DNA of 34,589 nt from Halanaerobiaceae bacterium (GTDB taxonomy: Bacteria > Bacillota > Halanaerobiia > Halanaerobiales > Halarsenatibacteraceae). A model generated the notes under the pieces. That model was not told the origin of the DNA. It made no database searches and saw only the letters and a list, made by a program, of their open reading frames with translations. Below are positions 27,740 through 34,589 of this stretch, piece after piece; position 1 is the first letter of the stretch, and each line of letters begins with the position of its first letter. Location of the stretch: contig PWFW01000113.1 of the NCBI GenBank assembly GCA_003554225.1, positions 1 through 34,589 on the forward strand, read 5' to 3'. Position numbers and translations under genes: made by a program.

Positions 27740-28031
27740 AAGCTTTATCTATTTCTTCATTCAAATCTACTTCATCCTGCTCATCCTGTTTCTCATCTTC
27801 AGAAATACCCTGAGTCGCATTCTCATCACCCATATTTCCTGCTATTTCTACATTACCTCTTTTCAATTCCCGATAAGCACTAGTTAAAAGACTATGCACC
27901 TTACTTAAACGGTCTGCATCTTGCTTTATATTCTTCTTATACTTATGAAGAACATCCGCATCCCTTGCCAATTCCTTTATATACCCTGCTAATTTTTCTT
28001 CCAAAGGACACTCTTTTCTCATTTTTAACAA
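27702..28031 (-). CDS. Hypothetical coiled-coil protein
   Basis: 109 aa charged ORF. Confidence 0.5.
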   Translation of the reverse strand: MLKMRKECPLEEKLAGYIKELARDADVLHKYKKNIKQDADRLSKVHSLLTSAYRELKRGNVEIAGNMGDENATQGISEDEKQDEQDEVDLNEEIDKAYETIKGKENQIY

Positions 28032-28077
28032 ACCTCCTATTTATAATTTAAATACTTTAACCTTCTCTTAAAACAGG

Positions 28078-28605
28078 TTAATTAAAGAAAGTCATCAACT
28101 TTTTCTTATTCTTAACATACCCTAAAGCCCTATCATAATAATAAATTTTAGGCGATTTCCTCACTATCTCGTTCAACCTATCAAAATAATCAATTTCCTG
28201 CCCCAAACCATCCAAAGTCCTTAAACCCTCTTTAACTCCTAACAATTCAGAACTTATCTGATGATTATAATATTTTACTACCGTCTTCATCCTTGACAAT
28301 AACATAGGAGAAACATTATCATACTTAGCCAACAACACTATCGGAAAATTAGTTTCCTCTACTTTTTTTAATAATAAATTAGTAGCATTGCTTGTTAAAT
28401 AAGATAAATCAGATATAACTAAAGGATATCCAATACTAGATATACTAAGATAATAGGATACCAATTCCCGAACATCCTCAGAATCCCTCACCTCCTTTAT
28501 AGGTCCTTTATAAACCTTTAAGAAATCCTCTACAGCAGAAGCCATAATCAATAAAGGGGAATTTGCCTTCAAATCCGTAAGTGCATTTTTTAATTGCCCC
28601 ATCAA
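28078..28605 (-). CDS. Clamp-loader delta'-like fragment lacking a Walker A motif
   Basis: YPLVISDLSYLTSNATNLLLKKVEETNFPIVLLAKYDNVSPMLLSRMKTVVKYY resembles the HolB/DnaX stretch with NaLLK.lEEP and SR motifs. Confidence 0.55.
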   Translation of the reverse strand: MMGQLKNALTDLKANSPLLIMASAVEDFLKVYKGPIKEVRDSEDVRELVSYYLSISSIGYPLVISDLSYLTSNATNLLLKKVEETNFPIVLLAKYDNVSPMLLSRMKTVVKYYNHQISSELLGVKEGLRTLDGLGQEIDYFDRLNEIVRKSPKIYYYDRALGYVKNKKKLMTFFN

Positions 28606-28627
28606 TTAATACCTCCTATATATATTA

Positions 28628-28655
28628 TACGAATTAGAGGCAAAAAAATTTACGA
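28628..28655 (-). promoter_or_regulatory. Putative phage promoter, copy D: TCGTAAATTTTTTTGCCTCTAATTCGTA followed by TAATATATA
   Basis: TCGTA elements exactly 23 nt apart; TATAAT included; just after a terminator. Confidence 0.7.
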
Positions 28656-28660
28656 AAAAG

Positions 28661-28695
28661 CAAAAAAAATAGCCCTTATTTAAAAAATAAGAGCC
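28661..28695 (-). terminator. Rho-independent terminator after the sigma-like gene
   Basis: Minus strand GGCTCTTATTT-TTT-AAATAAGGGCT (two G-U wobbles) followed by ATTTTTTTTG. Confidence 0.8.
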
Positions 28696-28729
28696 AAACA
28701 CAGGTAAACTCCCCCAACAACAGAGACAA

Positions 28730-29413
28730 TTAAACCCCAGCAACATAAACAGAATCTTCGAGGATATTCCGCATCTTTTTAATATCCTGCCAAATCTTAG
28801 GGATAGAAACTACATCGCCTGTTTTTTGATTGATAAAAAACGATGCAATCTCTTCCAGGTTATAGCCCACTTCCAAATGCTGAGCTATAACCTTATAATC
28901 CAAAGAGCAATACCCTAATAAAGGACTATGCCCCTTCATAACTACTGGTAGCCTCCTACCTTTACGCTCCTCACTTTCTTTATAGAGATACTGTAAAATA
29001 ATATCTCTATAAATAACCCCCAACGCCTCTTTTTCAGGAGATATTTTCCTACACTCCAGGATGTCCTCTAGAGTAATAGGATTCTCTGTCCCTTTAAGGC
29101 GAACCTTATCACATAACCTCAAAGGTACCTCCCTACGAGTTCTTACAGCATCCATCAAACCGTTCCGAACCCCCTGAAAAATATAGAACTTTTTACCACT
29201 TTTCTTAGGGTCGTATTTTTCAAAAAAACTACGCTCAAGAAAAGTGATATAAATCTTACTGATTAAATCCTCTACTGATAAAATAGGGTCCTTAACCAAC
29301 ATTTTGAAGGGTGTATAATCCCGACAAAGTTTTTCAACATAAATCTTTGTCCATTGATACCCTTCTTCCCTAGTAATTTTATCCTCCGCACCTTCTTTTC
29401 TCATTTTACCCAC
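28730..29413 (-). CDS. Sigma-70-family-like factor
   Basis: Region-2-like VEDLISKIYITFLERSFFEKYDPKKSGKKFYIFQGVRNGLMDAVRTRREV; region-4-like YNLEEIASFFI...VVSIPKIWQDIKKMRNIL. Confidence 0.55.
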   Translation of the reverse strand: MGKMRKEGAEDKITREEGYQWTKIYVEKLCRDYTPFKMLVKDPILSVEDLISKIYITFLERSFFEKYDPKKSGKKFYIFQGVRNGLMDAVRTRREVPLRLCDKVRLKGTENPITLEDILECRKISPEKEALGVIYRDIILQYLYKESEERKGRRLPVVMKGHSPLLGYCSLDYKVIAQHLEVGYNLEEIASFFINQKTGDVVSIPKIWQDIKKMRNILEDSVYVAGV

Positions 29414-29445
29414 TCCTTTTTTGATTTTTATATATGTCCAGTTTT

Positions 29446-29474
29446 ATTATACTAAAACACAAATCCCTATTCAA
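29446..29474 (-). promoter_or_regulatory. Host-type sigma-70/sigma-A-like promoter for the sigma-like gene
   Basis: Minus strand TTGAAT (29469-29474), 17-nt spacer, TATAAT (29446-29451), about 35 nt upstream of the start codon. Confidence 0.6.
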
Positions 29475-29557
29475 AACACAAAGCCACTCTCTAAATATAA
29501 TTAAATAGAGATATTACTTTCTATTCTTACCCCACTGCCCTCAAAACGAGTATAATA

Positions 29558-29839
29558 CTATCTTTGAAAGTTTTTCTTGGAACCTAAATACTCTCTATAT
29601 AACCTGTGACTTTCTGAAAAATCCCCACCCCTGTAAAATATCCCCAAACCTTTTCTTTTATTAATCTCAGAAACTTTTTTAGGAACCTTAATCCCCAATT
29701 CCTGTATTTCCCTTTTAAATAACACAGGATACTCATCATACTTCAGTATGTACTCTTTAGGACTTATGTTGTGCTTTTTTAAATGTGCCCTTGTAAGCAA
29801 ATCAACATAAATCCCGCAGATTTTGCAGACTTCAGCCAA
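29558..29839 (-). CDS. ROS/MucR-like zinc-finger protein
   Basis: CKICGIYVDLLTRAHLKKHNISPKEYILKYDEYP. Confidence 0.6.
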   Translation of the reverse strand: MAEVCKICGIYVDLLTRAHLKKHNISPKEYILKYDEYPVLFKREIQELGIKVPKKVSEINKRKGLGIFYRGGDFSESHRLYREYLGSKKNFQR

Positions 29840-29894
29840 AAGAATCCCCCCTATTTTAATGGAAATTGCAAAGAGTATTTCTTAATAAAGTATT

Positions 29895-30590
29895 TTAAGA
29901 AAACCCAATACCCCCTAAAAATGCCTTTAAATTTTTATCAGCCTCTGATATAGCATTATCTATTTCGACAAAGTTCTTGGCTTTACCTACATAATATTCC
30001 CAAATAACCTGTGTTTTTCTATCAGTAGCAGAATGTAAAGATAACACAAATACCAGGTTGGCTACATCAGGTCTGCTCTTGGTACGGTCTACATCCCAAC
30101 TTATTCTCAATTTAAGTTTTCTTCTGGTATATTCATCAGCAAAAGTCTTTGTTCCATAAGAATTTCTAATTAACTTGAATCCTATTCTTTGAACAGCCTT
30201 CTTTAAATAAGCGTCTAAACTTTCTGCTAACTGCCCCTCTAAATGTTCTTCTATAGATTCTTCTTCCTCCTCCTCTTCCTCTTCATTCTCTTCTTCTATA
30301 GGTTCTTCTACAATTCGGGGAGGATTATCCTTAAAAGAATCACTATACTCATATAAAATAAAATCTATATCCTCTCTGGATTCCTTTACATTCTTCTTCT
30401 TTACCCACTTACCCGATTCAGGGTCTTTTTTATATTTTTTCTTAAACTCTCTCCAAGCATAACCTGCTGCAAAACTAGGTCCCTTGCCATCTTTTTTAAA
30501 TTTGTCAAAATGCTTACCCCATTCATTTGCCTGGTCTAAAGTTAAATTACTTAAAGACTTCGGGACATTTTTCTTACTTTTCCAAGGCAC
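29895..30590 (-). CDS. ChaB-domain protein with acidic linker and unknown C-terminal domain
   Basis: MPWKSKKNVPKSLSNLTLDQANEWGKHFDKF...AAGYAWREFKKKYKKDPESGKWVKK resembles ChaB; EEENEEEEEEEEESIEE linker. Confidence 0.75.
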   Translation of the reverse strand: MPWKSKKNVPKSLSNLTLDQANEWGKHFDKFKKDGKGPSFAAGYAWREFKKKYKKDPESGKWVKKKNVKESREDIDFILYEYSDSFKDNPPRIVEEPIEEENEEEEEEEEESIEEHLEGQLAESLDAYLKKAVQRIGFKLIRNSYGTKTFADEYTRRKLKLRISWDVDRTKSRPDVANLVFVLSLHSATDRKTQVIWEYYVGKAKNFVEIDNAISEADKNLKAFLGGIGFS

Positions 30591-30622
30591 TTATAGCCCC
30601 TCCTCAAAAAGAAATTGATAAA

Positions 30623-31177
30623 TCAAGATATATCAATATCTATTTTCAACGCATAAAGTCCTACTAAATCACACCAGAAATTATACAAACACATCATAGC
30701 TATCTTAGATTTACCCTCTATAGCCGATATACTTTCTAAAAAATAACTTGCCATTTCCACCAATTCGCCACCAGTATCATTAACACCTTCAATATCTTCC
30801 TCACAAACTTCCTCAATTAAAAAAGTATAATCATCCTCCATACATAAAGGGTCTAAACCCCTATCAAACTCTCTATCAGAATAAGTAAATATACGAGAAA
30901 CATCCATCTCCAGCATATTAGAATGGTCTGCAAACACAGTCCTGTTAAACCCCTGCAAAGAAGAACAGAGCAACGCCAAACTATTAGTATCTAATTTTAT
31001 CAACATATCCTCAGATACCCTAAACCTTCTCTCACTATCTATAATTTTAACTAAATAAAATCCATCCTCAAATAAAACTACATACCCTTCTATAACAGCA
31101 AGAAAAGGTTGATGCCCTTTAGAACCACCTTCACATAGAACAACATCCCCTACACTAAACTCCGGGTTTAACTCCAA
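30623..31177 (-). CDS. Hypothetical protein
   Basis: 184 aa ORF. Confidence 0.55.
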   Translation of the reverse strand: MELNPEFSVGDVVLCEGGSKGHQPFLAVIEGYVVLFEDGFYLVKIIDSERRFRVSEDMLIKLDTNSLALLCSSLQGFNRTVFADHSNMLEMDVSRIFTYSDREFDRGLDPLCMEDDYTFLIEEVCEEDIEGVNDTGGELVEMASYFLESISAIEGKSKIAMMCLYNFWCDLVGLYALKIDIDIS

Positions 31178-31254
31178 AAGGAACCCTCCTTTCCTACAAA
31201 CAAAACCCTGTATTAAAAATATATAAAAGAAAAGATATTTGCCCTTCCATAATT

Positions 31255-32520
31255 CTAAATAATCATAGAATTTAAAAATTCCTCATCTATAATACAATTA
31301 TCAGGACTGAGGTCAGGTCTCCAGGAAACCAGAACAGCGTGCTTTAACCTTTTAGCCCTTGCAGAAACTGCCTGACCATCTACTGAAACTACCTTCCCAT
31401 AATATTCTCTTTTTAAAACAGGATTGCCATCAGAGGATAAAGCAGTCATCTTTTTCCTATCCTCCATAGGAATCCCTGATACCACAGCAATTTTATGAGG
31501 TTTGGTATTGCCTTCACTATCCCTTAAATAAACAGACACCTCGATTGCCCCTACCAATCCTGCCCATCCCTTACTCTCATCAGCCTCTTCATACCCAGTA
31601 ATATACGCATCTATAGTATCCCCTATACCGTACATCTGCATAGATTCAGACATTGACCTTTTAACTTTAACCCAAGCATCTCTACGACGGCTGGAAGTAG
31701 GGATATAAATAGAGAATATATTCTTGGCTACACAACCCTCCCCACCTTTAAAAAGTACTGAAGAATAAAACACTTTTTTATTAGAAATATTTGAATTAGG
31801 TAAACTAATATCTATACCAGATTTTTTAAGTTGTTTAATTGCCTTCTTTAAACACCGCCTACGCTCTATTAAGGGCTTGTGCATAATCCATTCACCATCA
31901 AACCAGAGGCAATCAAAAGCCATAAACTTCAAAGGGGCTTCTTCTTTTTGAATGGCTATAGACCTCTCTGGCTCCAATGCCAATAACGCAGCCACCGCCT
32001 GCAATTTAGTTTCAGTAATAACCCCTCTTTTCTCCATAACCGTATCAATATTAGGATTAGTAGAAATTATCTCCATATCAAGGATAAACTCATTTTCTAT
32101 TTTATCCTCCCTATAATCCCCCAGATAAATAGTGTCTTTATAAGAAATAGGTAAATGGTCTTTAACAGAAGAATTTCTTGAATAAAAATCAAAACCCTCA
32201 TCTGTTTTAACCATCACTCCTCTAGCACCATCCAGCTTTTCTTCTAAATACCATTTTTTAGAATTCCAAACTTCATCTCGTTCAGATTCTTTAAGCACCT
32301 GCATTCTTTGACAGAGCATGGGACTCTCAATATTTAAAATTAACTCCAACCCTTTAGGCAGTCCTTCGGGATACTTTTGCTGTATATAATAATTCCTCAA
32401 AGCCCTGATATAACTGTCTTTATTCTCTTTTTTATCCCCAAAGTCTACGGAGATACCAAGGGACCTACACTCTTCTCTCAATTCCTTTAAAGTTCTTAAT
32501 GATTGTAGAGCCATTCCCAA
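31255..32520 (-). CDS. ATP-dependent DNA ligase with SAP-like N-terminus
   Basis: WYLEEKLDGARGVMVKT (motif I), FILDMEII, MAFDCLWFDGEWI, EGCVAKN, AWVKVKR; N-terminal LRTLKELREECRSLGISVDFGDKKENKDSYIRAL resembles SAP. Confidence 0.88.
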   Translation of the reverse strand: MGMALQSLRTLKELREECRSLGISVDFGDKKENKDSYIRALRNYYIQQKYPEGLPKGLELILNIESPMLCQRMQVLKESERDEVWNSKKWYLEEKLDGARGVMVKTDEGFDFYSRNSSVKDHLPISYKDTIYLGDYREDKIENEFILDMEIISTNPNIDTVMEKRGVITETKLQAVAALLALEPERSIAIQKEEAPLKFMAFDCLWFDGEWIMHKPLIERRRCLKKAIKQLKKSGIDISLPNSNISNKKVFYSSVLFKGGEGCVAKNIFSIYIPTSSRRRDAWVKVKRSMSESMQMYGIGDTIDAYITGYEEADESKGWAGLVGAIEVSVYLRDSEGNTKPHKIAVVSGIPMEDRKKMTALSSDGNPVLKREYYGKVVSVDGQAVSARAKRLKHAVLVSWRPDLSPDNCIIDEEFLNSMII

Positions 32521-32601
32521 CCCTCCTTCTATTTAAATTATCCCTGCCTATTTTAATTATCTACAAATCTTATTTATTTTCATCCAGTTAGCTAAAATCC
32601 A

Positions 32602-32859
32602 CTACCCTCCCTGACTTTCAGGTCTTTTAAATACTTTATAATCATCTACCTCTACTTCTACCCATACCCTATCTCTTTCACTTAAATGAGGGGCTTCTGG
32701 CTTGAAACAGCAATGCCAGCCAGGTCTATGGGCATATCCCTTAGTAGGATAATCCTCTGCCTCTCTCCACTCTCCTATGGACAGTCTATCCTTCCTGTTT
32801 ATAAATAAAGAACCTAAACTACCATCCTTTCTTAACCTGACCAACTTATATGCTTTCAT
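32602..32859 (-). CDS. Hypothetical protein
   Basis: Start moved to MKAYKLVRLRKDG at 32859, preceded by GTAGGAGG; avoids overlap with the upstream gene. Confidence 0.6.
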   Translation of the reverse strand: MKAYKLVRLRKDGSLGSLFINRKDRLSIGEWREAEDYPTKGYAHRPGWHCCFKPEAPHLSERDRVWVEVEVDDYKVFKRPESQGG

Positions 32860-32870
32860 CAAAACACCTC

Positions 32871-33935
32871 CTACCGAAGAGCAGTATCTGTTTTTAAAAA
32901 TTCCTCCCAAGAATATCTTGTATACATACCCGGCATCATCCAATACATTCTATAATTCTTAACTAACTCCTTATTCCAATTAGGAGAAATATACCGATTA
33001 ATTCTTTCTTTATCATCTAAAGGTCTAAACTGTTGGGGATAGGGTCTTACCCCCAACTTTCTTATTTCCTCTGCCCTATAAAAAGCCTCTTCAAAAGTAT
33101 CTGTATAATTGAATAACACATAGACCATCATTTTGCTTTTAGGAATTCCTACATCTAAACATTTCTGCAAAACTTCCTGTATAGAACCATCCGGATGCAT
33201 ACTGTCAAAAGCAAATCTTAAACCATTTCTTTCAAACTTAACCCCTTTTATTTCTTCTAAATGGTCATCTGTAAAAAACCTGCAATCAAAACCGTTATCA
33301 AATATAACTCTCAAATTATGTTTTTTCAAAAAATCCATTATATCTTTAAAATGGTCAAAATCCCCTGCAGTAAGATTATTATCGTGTATATATACTTTAG
33401 ATTTATTTAAATCAATAGCATCCTTCCAATTCTTATTTATACGATATTCAGGCTCCAGAGTTCCTACAGCACAAAAGCCACAATTATTAAGACATCCTCT
33501 TGATGAGAACACCTGCGAATAATTCTTCATAGGATGCTCAGGGAATAAAGAATAATCAGGCTTTAAATCCTCTACTGCATTATCTATCCCCTGAAACGGG
33601 TATATACCAGTAGCCTCATAATAATCCTCCGGCATTAAAGTCGCAGCAACTCCCCCAACTCTTAATTTATCTTTATCCTGCACAAAATTCTTTAAATAAT
33701 TAATAGCCTCTATATTAGCCTGAAAATGAAAAGTAAAAATAGTAGAGAAACAAATATAATCGTAATTAAGTAAATCAGGTTTCTTCTTCCCCTGCCCAAA
33801 ATACTCTACATCATAACCCTGTTCTTTATAAAAAGTAGCAAACTTCATCAAAGCTAAATTACGCTGTTTAGTTTTATAACGGTTTTCAGCCAACAAAACC
33901 GTATTCGTTCTCTCATTAAATAATCTATTCGACAT
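32871..33935 (-). CDS. Radical SAM protein
   Basis: FSSRGCLNNCGFCAVGTLEPEYR (CxxxCxxC), B12-binding-like N-region; start MSNRLFNERTNT at 33935 after GGAAGAGGG. Confidence 0.85.
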   Translation of the reverse strand: MSNRLFNERTNTVLLAENRYKTKQRNLALMKFATFYKEQGYDVEYFGQGKKKPDLLNYDYICFSTIFTFHFQANIEAINYLKNFVQDKDKLRVGGVAATLMPEDYYEATGIYPFQGIDNAVEDLKPDYSLFPEHPMKNYSQVFSSRGCLNNCGFCAVGTLEPEYRINKNWKDAIDLNKSKVYIHDNNLTAGDFDHFKDIMDFLKKHNLRVIFDNGFDCRFFTDDHLEEIKGVKFERNGLRFAFDSMHPDGSIQEVLQKCLDVGIPKSKMMVYVLFNYTDTFEEAFYRAEEIRKLGVRPYPQQFRPLDDKERINRYISPNWNKELVKNYRMYWMMPGMYTRYSWEEFLKTDTALR

Positions 33936-34589
33936 TGCCCTCTTCCTTTCCCAACCGCTTTGCAATTTCATAAACCACATTTACCGTAACAGCATTCCCT
34001 GCCTGCAAATATAATTGGCTGTTAGAATTTACTTTTTCTGCCCTTTCAAATGCCCAATCTGGAAAACCCTGCAACCTCCAACATTCTTTAGGAGTTAATT
34101 TGCGGATTCTTTCTCCTACCTTTATTTTAGGCTCCCTATCTCCTCCCTGCATTGTATTTATTGTAGGAGCAATACCCTCTGGCGAATAAACTCTCCCAGT
34201 TTCCGGGTCATCTCTACCATAAGTCCCTTTATAAATATTGCCTATTTGCTTGATAGTTTTTGAGCTTTTTCTTGTGATAGGAAATACTTCTCTTCCACTA
34301 ATTCTTCCAGAATGTCCGATAATGAACACTCGTTCTCTGTTTTGCGGCACTCCAAAATCTTTGCTGTTAAGCATCTGCCATTCGCAACTATACCCCAATT
34401 CTGCCAGGGAATTAAGGATTGTTGCGAAAGTTTTCCCTCCATCGTGGGAAAATAATCCCCGGACATTCTCAAGGAGAATATATTGAGGTCTTCTTTCTTT
34501 AGCCAACCTGAGGATGTCAAAGAATAAAGTGCCTCGTGTATCTTCGAAACCTCCTCTTCTTCCAGCAATGCTGAAACTCTGGCAAGGAA
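33925..34589 (-). CDS. DNA (cytosine-5)-methyltransferase, N-terminus beyond window edge
   Basis: The frame stays open to the window end as PCQSFSIAGRRGGFEDTRGTLFFDILRLAKERRPQYILLENV (PCQ catalytic and ENV motifs); C-terminal RKLTPKECWRLQGFPDWAF and QAGNAVTVNVV. Confidence 0.93.
   Translation of the reverse strand, partial: PCQSFSIAGRRGGFEDTRGTLFFDILRLAKERRPQYILLENVRGLFSHDGGKTFATILNSLAELGYSCEWQMLNSKDFGVPQNRERVFIIGHSGRISGREVFPITRKSSKTIKQIGNIYKGTYGRDDPETGRVYSPEGIAPTINTMQGGDREPKIKVGERIRKLTPKECWRLQGFPDWAFERAEKVNSNSQLYLQAGNAVTVNVVYEIAKRLGKEEGNVE

Noticed and set aside
33925-34506. Methyltransferase start at 34506 as listed
   Set aside because: The internal Met is not the start; the same frame remains open to the window edge and contains the catalytic PCQ motif.
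34242-34568. Minus-strand 108 aa ORF
   Set aside because: Overlaps the methyltransferase in a different frame; the methyltransferase frame shows PCQSFSIAG and ENV motifs through the same bases.
1-34589. tRNA genes, CRISPR arrays, IS elements, retrons or diversity-generating retroelements
   Set aside because: No cloverleaf-like segments, regular repeat-spacer arrays, transposase or reverse transcriptase motifs were seen by eye; tRNAscan-SE and profile searches would be needed for certainty.

Overview
AT-rich 34.6 kb window with tightly packed genes, essentially all on the minus strand. It looks like the DNA-metabolism region of a large tailed phage; a low-GC Gram-positive-type host is suggested only by the strong GGAGG ribosome-binding sites. 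Recognisable products: standalone TOPRIM protein, two radical SAM proteins, PolA-family polymerase domain, sliding-clamp-like protein, Nudix protein, compact protein-kinase-like protein, class II ribonucleotide reductase, DnaQ-like exonuclease, SbcD/SbcC (SbcC split over several ORFs), RecA, RuvC-like resolvase, HU-like protein, endonuclease IV, family-4-type uracil-DNA glycosylase, delta'-like clamp-loader fragment, sigma-like factor, ChaB-domain protein, ATP-dependent DNA ligase and a C5-cytosine methyltransferase that runs off the window edge. Two acidic virion-like proteins are embedded among these. Main findings: (1) four intergenic minus-strand sites share the two-part motif TCGTW-N18-TCGTATA with exactly 23 nt periodicity, probably promoters of a phage-specific class, while the sigma-like gene has a host-type TTGAAT-N17-TATAAT promoter; (2) the PolA-family protein keeps the fold signatures but has lost both catalytic aspartates and the O-helix lysine (a likely pseudo-polymerase); (3) the Rad50/SbcC ATPase is split, with the first piece ending at the zinc hook; (4) the kinase-like gene appears to start at an AUA codon; (5) a delta'-like protein lacks the Walker ATPase part. 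All family calls come from reading motifs by eye; no searches were run.
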